Part shown: positions 45,213 to 53,394 of the stretch, in pieces
Position numbering within the stretch: the first letter of the stretch is position 1
Layout: the number at the start of each line of letters is the position of its first letter
Source of the DNA: Mycobacterium sp. SMC-4
Lineage (GTDB): Bacteria; Actinomycetota; Actinomycetes; Mycobacteriales; Mycobacteriaceae
Direction: 5' to 3'
DNA: 64,000 nucleotides
Assembly (NCBI RefSeq): GCF_025263265.1
Contig: NZ_CP079869.1
Location: forward strand, 3,286,001-3,350,000
The notes under the pieces: model-generated
Databases searched by the model: none
Seen by the model: the letters and a program-made list of their open reading frames with translations, nothing else
Told to the model about the DNA's origin: nothing
Program-made: the position numbers and the translations under genes

Positions 45213-45830
45213 TCAGCGGCGCCGCAGCACGATCAGGTTGTCCAGCAGCACCGCCGGCTCGCCGTCGGGTGCCACGGCGGCGCGTTCGACCGCCCCGGCG
45301 TGCACCCGCTGCCATTGCGCGTCATCACCCACCGCGGCGAGCGTCTCGTCGACGGTCGGAAAGACATGGTCGTGCACGTGCCGGGCCCACGGCGGAGCGG
45401 CGCCGTGGTCGACGATCAGCAGCGTGCCGCCCGGGCCCACCGCAGCCGCGGCGGCACCGAAGATCCGCTGGCGGTCCAGGTGCACCGGGGATTGCAGAAA
45501 CTGCGCTGACACGAGATCGAACAGGCCCTGCGGCATGGCCTCGGACAGATTCGCCTGCCGGAACTCGATGCGCTCGGCGACTCCCCGTGCGGCAGCCTGG
45601 GCGCCGGCACGTTGCAGCGCCGTGTCGGAGATGTCGACTCCGAGTACCTGCCAGCCGTGTTCGGCCAGCCAGATCGAGTCGGCGCCCTCGCCGCATCCGA
45701 GGTCGAGCGCCCGTCCGGGCGGCAACGGTTGCGCGACGTCGGCGAGCCACCGGTTGACCCGGCCGCTCCACCTTTGGGCGCGCTCGCCGTACAGGTTCTC
45801 CCAGTGTTGCTTGACGTTGACGACTGTCAT
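45213..45830 (-). CDS. Class I SAM-dependent methyltransferase
   Basis: This is a 205-residue Rossmann-fold methyltransferase with the SAM-binding motif I ALDLGCGEGADSIWLAEHG, motif II LGVDISDTAL and the motif IV region FDLVSAQFLQSP. The start MTVVNVKQHWENLYGERAQRW resembles small thiopurine/tellurite-type or UbiE-like methyltransferases; the substrate is not predictable. The ATG overlaps the stop of the reductase-like gene (ATGA), so they are coupled and probably work on one pathway. Confidence 0.87.
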   Translation of the reverse strand: MTVVNVKQHWENLYGERAQRWSGRVNRWLADVAQPLPPGRALDLGCGEGADSIWLAEHGWQVLGVDISDTALQRAGAQAAARGVAERIEFRQANLSEAMPQGLFDLVSAQFLQSPVHLDRQRIFGAAAAAVGPGGTLLIVDHGAAPPWARHVHDHVFPTVDETLAAVGDDAQWQRVHAGAVERAAVAPDGEPAVLLDNLIVLRRR

Positions 45831-46744
45831 CGTGTCTCCTCCATCAGGCTGCGGACCACGGATGCAGCCGCACCCGAGCCCGCGGCGATCGCAGCTGCCA
45901 CTTGCGGCTGCTGTGCGCACACATCCCCGGCGGCGAACACTCCGGGCACCGAGGTCTGGAACATCGGGTCGACCTCGATCGCTTCTGCCGAAACCGGTCC
46001 CGGCGCAGCGAATCTGACACCGAGTTGGGCAGCCAGCGGCGTGCGCTGATACAGCGTGCTCGATACCAGCAGTCCCCGGCGCGGCAGTCGGCTCCCGTCG
46101 GCGAACTCCACCGCGGTCAGTTCGCCGTCCTCGGCGAGGACCCGCGCCACCGGGCGTTCGTCGACGCGGACACCTGCGAGGTCCAGACGTGACCGCGCGC
46201 TGCCGTCGATCAGCGGTGACCCATTGGTGAGCAGCACCACATCGGAGCTCCAACCCTGCACCAGCACGGCCTTGTGCACCGCGGCCTCGCCGTCGGCGAG
46301 GACTCCCAGCGGCTGGTCGCGGACCTCCCATCCGTGACAGAAGGGGCAGTGGAACACCGAGGCGCCCCAGAGTTCCTGCAGGCCGGGTACATCCGGGTAG
46401 TCGTATCGCATGCCCGTGGCCAGCAATAGCCGCCGTGCCCGCACGCGGATACCGTCGGCCAACGCGACGCTGAACCCGCCCTCGTACGGCTTGGCGCCCA
46501 CGACTTCACCCTGACCCACCGTGACCGAGGGGTACCGGTTCAGCTCGCGGCGGCCCTGCGCGTAGAGCTGTGCCGGTGCGACACCATCGAAACCGAGCAG
46601 CCCACCGATGCCATGGGCGGAAAGGTTGCTCTGCGCACCGGCATCGACGACCAGGGTGTGTCGCCTGGCCCGACCGAGGACGAGCGCTGCACTGAGACCG
46701 GCGGCTCCGCCGCCGACGATCACACAATCCCAGGTCTTCTCCAT
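45827..46744 (-). CDS. FAD/NAD(P)-dependent oxidoreductase, thioredoxin-reductase-like
   Basis: This is a 305-residue two-dinucleotide-fold flavoprotein. FAD motif VIVGGGAAGLSAALVLGRA lies at the N-terminus, the redox pair CPFC is in FHCPFCHGWEVRD near residue 130, and GVFAAGDVCAQQPQVAAAIAAG is the second FAD motif. The CPFC pair differs from the CATC of true thioredoxin reductase, and the NADPH domain motif is degenerate (GVLADGEAAVHKA), so a different electron donor or substrate is possible. The ATG at 46744 begins the protein just after the intergenic operator region. It is divergent from an XRE-cupin regulator. Confidence 0.87.
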   Translation of the reverse strand: MEKTWDCVIVGGGAAGLSAALVLGRARRHTLVVDAGAQSNLSAHGIGGLLGFDGVAPAQLYAQGRRELNRYPSVTVGQGEVVGAKPYEGGFSVALADGIRVRARRLLLATGMRYDYPDVPGLQELWGASVFHCPFCHGWEVRDQPLGVLADGEAAVHKAVLVQGWSSDVVLLTNGSPLIDGSARSRLDLAGVRVDERPVARVLAEDGELTAVEFADGSRLPRRGLLVSSTLYQRTPLAAQLGVRFAAPGPVSAEAIEVDPMFQTSVPGVFAAGDVCAQQPQVAAAIAAGSGAAASVVRSLMEETR

Positions 46745-46766
46745 GCCACGAGCTTGCCCACAATCG

Positions 46767-46800
46767 GCCTCCTTGCCAAGATTGCTTGCTATGGAGGCAA
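46767..46800. promoter_or_regulatory. Candidate operator between the reductase-like gene and the XRE-cupin regulator
   Basis: GCCTCC (46767–46772) faces GGAGGC (46793–46798), and TTGCC (46773–46777) faces GGCAA (46796–46800), giving two interleaved imperfect dyads. They lie in the 46-nt gap between divergent genes and over the first codons of the regulator. Low confidence; it is proposed from symmetry and context alone. Confidence 0.35.
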
Positions 46801-47369
46801 ATGAGGATTTCGACGCGCGGGTTCGCCGGCGGCTGCGGCAACTCCGACAGCAGCGCGGCATGACGCTGGAGGATGTCGCCGGCCGGTCCAATATCGACAT
46901 CTCGACGTTGAGCCGGCTGGAATCGGGCAAGCGGCGCCTGGCACTCGATCATCTCCCCCGCCTGGCCACGGCGTTGTCGGTCAGCACAGACGAACTGCTC
47001 GCGCCGCCGGTCGTCGAAGATCCCCGGGTGCGGGGCAGCGCGCACACCCGCGACCAGATCACGTTTCTGCCGCTGACCGGAAATGGACCCGCCGGTGGGC
47101 TACACGCCTACAAGATTCGGATCAGCGCGCGCCGCCGCAAGCCGCCGCCCGAACTGCCGGTGCATGAGGGCTACGACTGGATGTATGTGCTGTCGGGCCG
47201 GATGCGGCTGCTGCTCGCCGACCGCGACTTCACCATCGATCCCGGTGAGGCCATTGAGTTCTCGACGTGGACGCCGCACTGGTTCGGTGCGGTCGACGGC
47301 CCGGTCGAGGCGGTCGCGCTGTTCGGCCTGCAGGGCCAGCGGGTGCACGTGCACAGCGATCAGAGATAG
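46791..47369 (+). CDS. XRE-family transcriptional regulator with C-terminal cupin
   Basis: This is a 192-residue regulator with an N-terminal helix-turn-helix (about residues 8–65, RQLRQQRGMTLEDVAGRSNIDISTLSRLESGKRRL) and a C-terminal cupin (about residues 115–185, HEGYDWMYVLSGRMRLLLADRDFTIDPGEAIEF), a layout that senses small ligands or metals. It is divergent from the reductase-methyltransferase pair and likely controls it. It overlaps the convergent rnhC by 10 nt. Confidence 0.9.
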   Translation: MEANEDFDARVRRRLRQLRQQRGMTLEDVAGRSNIDISTLSRLESGKRRLALDHLPRLATALSVSTDELLAPPVVEDPRVRGSAHTRDQITFLPLTGNGPAGGLHAYKIRISARRRKPPPELPVHEGYDWMYVLSGRMRLLLADRDFTIDPGEAIEFSTWTPHWFGAVDGPVEAVALFGLQGQRVHVHSDQR

Positions 47370-48457
47370 TCGGTCTGGTTGACCAGTCGCACCGAGGCGG
47401 CGCCGTCGGGATAGAACTCCGCGATCGACAGCGATGCGAGGTCCAGATGTAACCGGTACAGCACCGAAGGGCCGGCGCCGAGGGCCATCCGCAGCAGCGT
47501 CTTGATCGGCGTCACATGCGAAACGACGAGCAGTGTCTGCCCGGCACGGTCGGCCGTCATGCGCTGCTGCATGCGTTGTACGCGGCGGGCAACCGCGTCG
47601 AAACTCTCGCCGCCCGGCGGCGCCACGGCGGTGTCGCCCAGCCACCGGCGGTGCAGTTCCGGGTCGCGCTCGGCGGCCTCACCGAACGTCAATCCCTCCC
47701 ACGCACCGAAATCCGTCTCGATCAGGTCGTCGTCGACCTCGACGTCGAGGTCGAGCGCCTTGGCCGCAGCGGCAGCGGTGTCGTAGGCCCGCTGCAACGG
47801 CGAGGCCACCACGGCATCGATACCGCCCTTACCGGCCAGGTACCGGGCAGCCGCCTCGGCCTGCCGGACACCGAGTTCGGTCAGTTCCGGGTTGCCCCGG
47901 CCCGAGTAGCGCCGGCGCACCGAGAGCTCGGTCTGGCCATGACGCAGCAACAACAGCCGCGTCGGCGCCCCTTGGGCGCCGGTCCAGCCGGCCGGGTTGG
48001 TCACCACGCGCGTCGTCGGAGTCTGCGTCGTCGGAGTAGTCTCCCCTGCCGCGACCGCCTCGTTGTCCATCGCGGCATTGGCCAGGCCGTCGGCATGACT
48101 GTTCTGCGCCCGCGGAATCCACGTATAGGTGACGTGGCTGAAACCACCGGCCAGCTGCTGGGCCTGTTCGTGCAGCGCGGCGAGGTCAGGGTGTTTGACC
48201 CGCCAACGGCCCGACATCTGTTCGACCAGTAGCTTGGAGTCCATCCGGGCCTCCACCTCGGTGGCGCCCAACTGCTCAGCGGCCTGCAGCCCGGCGATCA
48301 GCCCTCGGTACTCGGCGACGTTGTTGGTGGCATGCCCGATGGCCTGCTTCACCTCGGCAAGAATCGCGCTGCGATCGTCGGACCAGACCACCGCGCCGTA
48401 GCCGGCCGGACCCGGGTTGCCGCGCGAACCGCCGTCCGCCTCGACGATCACCTTCAC
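47360..48457 (-). CDS. rnhC: Bifunctional RNase H / acid phosphatase (alpha-ribazole phosphatase-type)
   Basis: This 365-residue fusion has an N-terminal type I RNase H domain with the acidic residues in VEADGGSRGNPGPAGYG, NVAEYRGL, ARMDSKLLV and SHADGLANAAM, then a linker rich in Thr/Pro, and a C-terminal histidine phosphatase domain (RHGQTELS, and the later His in VVSHVTPIKTLL). In M. smegmatis RnhC has both activities, and the phosphatase domain is CobC-like. The GTG at 48457 overlaps the upstream stop (GTGA). Confidence 0.95.
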   Translation of the reverse strand: MKVIVEADGGSRGNPGPAGYGAVVWSDDRSAILAEVKQAIGHATNNVAEYRGLIAGLQAAEQLGATEVEARMDSKLLVEQMSGRWRVKHPDLAALHEQAQQLAGGFSHVTYTWIPRAQNSHADGLANAAMDNEAVAAGETTPTTQTPTTRVVTNPAGWTGAQGAPTRLLLLRHGQTELSVRRRYSGRGNPELTELGVRQAEAAARYLAGKGGIDAVVASPLQRAYDTAAAAAKALDLDVEVDDDLIETDFGAWEGLTFGEAAERDPELHRRWLGDTAVAPPGGESFDAVARRVQRMQQRMTADRAGQTLLVVSHVTPIKTLLRMALGAGPSVLYRLHLDLASLSIAEFYPDGAASVRLVNQTDYL

Positions 48458-49191
48458 GCCTGATATCCCTTGACCCGCAACAGGATCGCCGAGCATTCGG
48501 GGCAACGCAGCACGTCGTCCTCAGCGGCCGCGGCGATACGCGCCAGCTCACCTTTGTCGATCTCGATCCGGCACGCGCCGCACCGCCGGCCCTGCAGGGC
48601 GCCCGCTCCGACGCCGCTGCGGGCGCGTTGACGTTCGTAGAGTGCCAGCAGCGCCTCATCGATCTGGGCGGCCAGAAGCTCACGGCGCGAGGTGGTTTCC
48701 TCTTGCTCGCGGGCCAGCTCGGCGCGGGCATCGTCACACCGGCGCTGGGCCGCGTCGTGGGCGCTCTGCAGGTCCTCGACGGCTTGCCGCTGCCGCCCGA
48801 TCTCGGTATCGAGTTCCTCGCGGCGCTCCATGACCTCCAGCAGCGAGTCCTCCAGGCTGGCTTGGCGGCGCTCGAGGGTCTCGAGTTCGTGTTGCAGCTC
48901 GGTGAGCTGTTTGGCGTCGACTGTGCCGCCGGCCAGCAAGGCCCGATCGCGGTCTTCGCGTTGGCGCACTCCGTCGATCTCGTTCTCGAACTTCGCCACA
49001 TGGGCGTCGATGTCCTCCAGCGCCAGTTGCGACACCGCGAGCGCGTCGCCGGCCTGGCGTAGTGCGGTGTGGGCCGCTGCCAATTCAGCTGCTTCGGCGA
49101 GGTTCTTGCCACGGTGGGCGATGCGGCTGAGCCGGGCATCCAGCTCGGACAGCTCCAGCAATGATCGCTGGTGGTTGACATCGGCTTTCAC
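48454..49191 (-). CDS. Zinc-ribbon, coiled-coil protein (Rv2229c-like)
   Basis: This is a 245-residue protein: a long helical coiled-coil region (about residues 10–190, heptads rich in Leu, Glu and Arg) and a C-terminal zinc ribbon with cysteine pairs in [10 protein letters not shown] and [10 protein letters not shown]. Function unknown; the family often sits beside RNase H and Nif3 genes. The GTG at 49191 overlaps the nif3 stop by 4 nt, and its own stop overlaps rnhC in the same way, so nif3, this gene and rnhC form a translationally coupled trio. Confidence 0.92.
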   Translation of the reverse strand: MKADVNHQRSLLELSELDARLSRIAHRGKNLAEAAELAAAHTALRQAGDALAVSQLALEDIDAHVAKFENEIDGVRQREDRDRALLAGGTVDAKQLTELQHELETLERRQASLEDSLLEVMERREELDTEIGRQRQAVEDLQSAHDAAQRRCDDARAELAREQEETTSRRELLAAQIDEALLALYERQRARSGVGAGALQGRRCGACRIEIDKGELARIAAAAEDDVLRCPECSAILLRVKGYQA

Positions 49192-50315
49192 GAGCAGTCT
49201 CCCTCGATGTTCCACGGGTCGGTACGCACATCGGACACCGTGACCGGCAGTTGCGCACCGAACCGCGTGCGCAGCACCTCGGCGGCCTGGCCGCACCAGG
49301 GTTGCTCGCTGGCCCAGTGCGCGACGTCGACCAGAGCCACGTCACACACCCGGCGGTGTTCGTCGGCAGGATGATGACGCAGATCTGCGGTGAGGTAGGC
49401 CTGCACCCCGGCGGCGGCGACCTCGCCGAGCAGAGAGTCACCGGCGCCGCCGCAGACGGCGACCCGGGAAACCATGGCCGCGGCGTCACCGCTGGCACGA
49501 ACTCCCCAGGACGTCGCGGGTAGCGCTTCACGGACGCGAGAAACGAACGCCGACAACGGTTCCGGAGCGGGCAATGTCGCGATGCGACCAAGACCCACGT
49601 CAGCTGGCGCACTCTGCAGCGAAATGATGTCGAACGCGGGTTCCTCGTACGGATGGGCCGAGCGCAGCGCGCCGTACACCACACCGCGGCGCCCGGCCGG
49701 AGCCACCATCTCGACCCGGTCCTCGGCGACCCGCTCGACGGTGCCGATCGTCCCGATAGCCGGCGCAGCTCCGTCATGCGGCAGGAACTGCCCGGTGCCC
49801 GGCGCACTCCAACTGCACTGCGAATAGTCGCCGATCTGCCCGGCCCCGGCGGTGAACATCGCCGCTCGCACGGTGTCGGCGGCCTCGGCCGGCACAAACA
49901 CCACCCACTTGTCCAGCGCCGGGCCCGCGGGCACCGGCGAGAGCACGTCGCAGACCTGCAGGCCCAGCGCCTCGGCCAGTGCGTCGGAAACCCCCGGTGC
50001 GGCGCTGTCGGCGTTGGTGTGCGCGGTGAACAGCGCCCGGCCGGTGCGGATCAGCGAGTGGATCAACGCGCCCTTGGCGGTGTCTGCCGATACCGAGTCC
50101 ACCCCGCGCAGCAGCAGCGGGTGGTGAGCCAGCAGCAGACCGCGGTCGGGCACGGCCGCGACCACCTCCGCGGTGGCGTCCACCGCGACGGTCACCGAGT
50201 CGACGGGTTCCGACGGGTCACCGCACACCAGCCCGACCGAATCCCAGCTCTGCGCCAGTGCGGGCGGATAGGCCTCGTCGAGCACGTCGATGACGTCGCC
50301 GAGCCGCACCGTCAT
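49188..50315 (-). CDS. Nif3-like dinuclear metal centre hexameric protein
   Basis: This 375-residue protein is of the YqfO/Nif3 family (also annotated GTP cyclohydrolase I type 2). The N-terminal motif [12 protein letters not shown], the HHPLLLRG metal motif near residue 65, a middle PII-like insertion (about residues 125–235) and the C-terminal [32 protein letters not shown] metal ligands are all present. Function is not settled. It is the first gene of a trio. Between it and ptkA, M. tuberculosis carries cobC, which is missing here. Confidence 0.93.
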   Translation of the reverse strand: MTVRLGDVIDVLDEAYPPALAQSWDSVGLVCGDPSEPVDSVTVAVDATAEVVAAVPDRGLLLAHHPLLLRGVDSVSADTAKGALIHSLIRTGRALFTAHTNADSAAPGVSDALAEALGLQVCDVLSPVPAGPALDKWVVFVPAEAADTVRAAMFTAGAGQIGDYSQCSWSAPGTGQFLPHDGAAPAIGTIGTVERVAEDRVEMVAPAGRRGVVYGALRSAHPYEEPAFDIISLQSAPADVGLGRIATLPAPEPLSAFVSRVREALPATSWGVRASGDAAAMVSRVAVCGGAGDSLLGEVAAAGVQAYLTADLRHHPADEHRRVCDVALVDVAHWASEQPWCGQAAEVLRTRFGAQLPVTVSDVRTDPWNIEGDCS

Positions 50316-50409
50316 CGCCTCACCTCGCCGAACTCGCTGGACTGGTCCACCATTGCCACGACACTAGTGCGCCGGTTCGAGCCGGTGGACATTGCTGGAC
50401 AATGGGAGC

Positions 50410-51096
50410 GTGACCGAGACGCTCGACAGTGCCCGCAACCTCACCCCGGTGCGCCGAGGCGACCTGGTGCTCTTCGACCTGGACGGCACGCTGACCGATT
50501 CCGCCGAAGGCATCGTCGCCAGTTTCCGTCATGCACTGCAGGTGGTGGGCGCCCCGGTTCCCGACGGTGACCTGGTCAGCCGCATCGTCGGGCCTCCTAT
50601 GCACGTCACGCTGGGCCAGCTCGGCCTCGGCGAACGCACCGACGAGGCGATCGCGGCCTATCGCGCCGATTACCTCAGCCGCGGCTGGTCGATGAACCGC
50701 CCGTTCGTGGGGATCGCCGAACTGCTGGACGATCTGCAGACCGCCGGAGTTCGGATGGCGGTGGCCACGTCGAAGGCCGAACCCACCGCCGCACGCATCC
50801 TGGCCCACTTCGGCCTGGACGCCTGTTTCGAGGTGATTGCCGGAGCCAGCATCGATGGCACCCGGGCGCACAAGGCCGATGTGGTGGCTCATGCGCTGGC
50901 CGCGCTGAGCCCGGTACCCGACCGGGTCACGATGATCGGCGACCGGTCCCACGACGTCGAGGGTGCCGCCGCGCACGGTATCGGCACCATCGTGGTGGGC
51001 TGGGGATATGGTGCCGCGGACTTCGCCGAGTCTCCCGGCGGTGCGCTGGCCCACGTCGCCACGGTCGCAGAGCTGCGCGAGGTGCTGGGTGTCTGA
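50410..51096 (+). CDS. ptkA: HAD hydrolase-fold protein tyrosine kinase PtkA
   Basis: This 228-residue HAD-superfamily protein has motif I FDLDGTLTDS, motif II VATSKAE and motif IV MIGDRSHDV. In M. tuberculosis the orthologue autophosphorylates and phosphorylates PtpA. The M. tuberculosis protein has a disordered N-terminal extension of about 75 residues that is absent here, where only about 18 residues precede the HAD core. I chose the GTG at 50410 (MTETLDSARN). Its 3' end overlaps ptpA by 8 nt. Confidence 0.9.
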   Translation: MTETLDSARNLTPVRRGDLVLFDLDGTLTDSAEGIVASFRHALQVVGAPVPDGDLVSRIVGPPMHVTLGQLGLGERTDEAIAAYRADYLSRGWSMNRPFVGIAELLDDLQTAGVRMAVATSKAEPTAARILAHFGLDACFEVIAGASIDGTRAHKADVVAHALAALSPVPDRVTMIGDRSHDVEGAAAHGIGTIVVGWGYGAADFAESPGGALAHVATVAELREVLGV

Positions 51097-51580
51097 GCTG
51101 TTGCACGTCACCTTCGTCTGCTCGGGCAACATCTGCCGCAGCCCGATCGCCGAGAAGATGTTCGCCCATCAGGTCGGGCAGCGAGGGCTTGCCGAGCTGG
51201 TCCGGGTGACCAGCGCCGGCACCGGGCACTGGCACGAAGGAGAGCCCGCCGACCGCCGTGCCGGGCACGTCCTGCGCGAGAACGGCTACCCCACCGCCCA
51301 CCGGGCGGCCCAACTCACCGACGACCACCTTTCGGCAGACATGGTGATCGCGCTGGGCCGCAACCATCTACGCTTCCTGCAGCATGCTGGGGTGCCGGGT
51401 GAACGGCTGCGACTGCTGCGATCCTTCGACCCGCGATCCGGTGCCCATGCGCTCGACGTCGAGGACCCCTACTACGGCACGCAGGGCGACTTCGACGAGG
51501 TGTTCACGGTGATCGAGGCCGCGCTGCCGGGACTGCACGACTGGGTCGACGAGCAGCTGGCGCACCGGAAGGTCAGCTGA
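51089..51580 (+). CDS. ptpA: Low-molecular-weight protein tyrosine phosphatase PtpA
   Basis: This 163-residue phosphatase has the P-loop CSGNICRS (nucleophile Cys11, Arg17) and the DPYYG segment with Asp126 and Tyr128/Tyr129, the residues phosphorylated by PtkA in M. tuberculosis. In pathogens it is secreted into macrophages; in other mycobacteria its role is less clear. The GTG at 51089 overlaps ptkA by 8 nt, and surf1 begins 2 nt after its stop, so ptkA-ptpA-surf1 is an operon. Confidence 0.96.
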   Translation: MSELLHVTFVCSGNICRSPIAEKMFAHQVGQRGLAELVRVTSAGTGHWHEGEPADRRAGHVLRENGYPTAHRAAQLTDDHLSADMVIALGRNHLRFLQHAGVPGERLRLLRSFDPRSGAHALDVEDPYYGTQGDFDEVFTVIEAALPGLHDWVDEQLAHRKVS

Positions 51581-51582
51581 GC

Positions 51583-52404
51583 GTGCGCCGTTTCACATTC
51601 CTGCTCCAGCCCCAGTGGCTGGCGCTCTACGTTGTGGTCATCGCGTTCGCCTACCTGTGCTTCACCGTGCTGGCGCCGTGGCAGCTGGGCAAGAACACCA
51701 CGACGTCGCAGCGCAACGACCAGATCGCGCGCTCCCTGGACGCCGAGCCGACGGCGCTGACGAGCGTGCTGCCCCAGCAGGATTCGAGCATCGACGACGA
51801 GGAGTGGCAGCGGGTCACCGCGACCGGCCGATACCTGCCCGAGGCGCAGGTGGTGGCTCGGTTGCGTCTGGTCGAGGGCGACCCTGCCTACGAGGTACTG
51901 GTGCCCTTCGTCGTCGAGGACGGCCCGACGGTGCTCGTCAACCGGGGTTTCGTGCGTCCGGTGGGCGGCTCCGGCGTGCCCGAGATCGCTCCCGCTCCGG
52001 CCGAGACGGTGACGATCACCGCGCGGCTGCGTCACTCCGAGGCGCTGGCGCAGAACCGGGCGCCGTTCGTCGCCGACGGGGCCCAGCAGGTGTACTCGAT
52101 CAACACCGAACAGATCTCGGCGCTCACCGGGGTGCCGTTGACGTCGGCGTACCTGCAGCTGGTCGACGATCAGCCCGGAGGCCTGGGCGCGATTCCGTTG
52201 CCGCACCTCGACGCCGGACCGTTTCTGTCCTACGGGATTCAGTGGATCGCGTTCGGCGTGATCGCCCCACTTGGCGTGGGCTACTTCGTGTACTCGGAGA
52301 TCAAGGTGCGCCGGCGCGAGAAGGCGCTGGCACGCGACGCCGATGACCGGGGTGAACTCAGCGCCGAGGAGAAGCTCGCCGACCGCTACGGCAGACGGCA
52401 CTGA
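51583..52404 (+). CDS. SURF1 family cytochrome oxidase assembly protein
   Basis: This 273-residue protein has an N-terminal helix (WLALYVVVIAFAYLCFTVL, followed by APWQLGKN), a periplasmic domain with VLVNRGFVRP and a C-terminal helix (FLSYGIQWIAFGVIAPLGVGYFVY). SURF1 helps insert heme a into the oxidase, the subunits of which are encoded at the left end of this window. Its last 47 nt overlap the convergent cobD. It matches Rv2235. Confidence 0.94.
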   Translation: MRRFTFLLQPQWLALYVVVIAFAYLCFTVLAPWQLGKNTTTSQRNDQIARSLDAEPTALTSVLPQQDSSIDDEEWQRVTATGRYLPEAQVVARLRLVEGDPAYEVLVPFVVEDGPTVLVNRGFVRPVGGSGVPEIAPAPAETVTITARLRHSEALAQNRAPFVADGAQQVYSINTEQISALTGVPLTSAYLQLVDDQPGGLGAIPLPHLDAGPFLSYGIQWIAFGVIAPLGVGYFVYSEIKVRRREKALARDADDRGELSAEEKLADRYGRRH

Positions 52405-53332
52405 CCCCCACCGCGAACACCGCCGCGGACAACTGCACCGCCCGCGACAGCCGCACCGCGCGCGACAGGTCGGCCACCTCGGGCCGCCGGCCCTCCCCGA
52501 GTGTCGGCCGGATCTCAAGCTGGTGGGCGTACTGGGTTGGGCCGCCGAGCTGCACCCCGAGCGCGCCGGCGAACGCAGCCTCGGCCACCCCGGCGTTCGG
52601 GCTGGGATGTTTGGCAGCGTCGCGCCGCCACGCCCGCCACGCCGCCGCCGGTGAGCCACCCACTAACGGGGCACACCCGACCACCAGCAACCCGGTGACG
52701 CGCGCTCCGACCAGATTGGCCACGTCGTCGAACTTCGCCGCGGCCCAGCCGAACCGGGTGTAGCGCTCGGAGCGGTGACCGATCATTGCGTCGAGGGTGT
52801 TCGCGGCGCGGTAGACCAGCACACCGGGCGCACCGGCCACGCTGACCCAGACCAGCGGCGCGACCTGGGCGTCGGAGGTGTTCTCGGCGATGGACTCCAG
52901 CGCCGCGCGGGTCAGGCCCGCCACGTCGAGCGCGCGCGGGTCGCGTCCGCACAGCGACGGCAACAGACGCCGTGCGGCCTGGACATCACCGGCGGCCAGC
53001 AGCGCCGCCATCTGATGTCCGGTGCGGCACAGCGACGTCCCGCCCAGCGCAACGAACGTCGCGGCGGCCACCCACGCCATCTCTGCCGGCGGTCCCCGCC
53101 GAGCACTACAGCGCTGCACGACCGTCGCGGCGGCAGCCACGGCTGTCAACAGGCCCGCGGTGTACACAATTCCGGCGCTGCGGTTGTCGCGGTAAACGCG
53201 CTGTTCCGCAGCGGCTGCGGCGGTCCCGAACAGCGCCACCGGGTGCCCGCGTTGCGGATCGCCGAAGGCAGAGTCGGCGATTGCCGCGGCAGCGATGCCG
53301 GCCGAGCGACCCAGACCAACCCACACGGACAT
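52358..53332 (-). CDS. cobD: Adenosylcobinamide-phosphate synthase (CobD/CbiB)
   Basis: This 324-residue membrane enzyme attaches the aminopropanol phosphate arm to adenosylcobyric acid. Motifs include DSAFGDPQRGHPVALFG at the N-terminus, AALESIAENTSDAQVAPL near residue 145 and ANTLDAMIGHRSERYTRFGWAAAKFDD near residue 180. Several hydrophobic segments are visible. It overlaps surf1 by 47 nt on the opposite strand and lies divergent from the amidohydrolase gene, 62 nt apart. It matches Rv2236c. Confidence 0.94.
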   Translation of the reverse strand: MSVWVGLGRSAGIAAAAIADSAFGDPQRGHPVALFGTAAAAAEQRVYRDNRSAGIVYTAGLLTAVAAAATVVQRCSARRGPPAEMAWVAAATFVALGGTSLCRTGHQMAALLAAGDVQAARRLLPSLCGRDPRALDVAGLTRAALESIAENTSDAQVAPLVWVSVAGAPGVLVYRAANTLDAMIGHRSERYTRFGWAAAKFDDVANLVGARVTGLLVVGCAPLVGGSPAAAWRAWRRDAAKHPSPNAGVAEAAFAGALGVQLGGPTQYAHQLEIRPTLGEGRRPEVADLSRAVRLSRAVQLSAAVFAVGVSAVCRSGRRASPRR

Positions 53333-53394
53333 CCCCGCAGCGTCTCACAGCGCATTCGGCCACCGCCGCGAGGCCAGGCTGCCAGACTGTCGGC

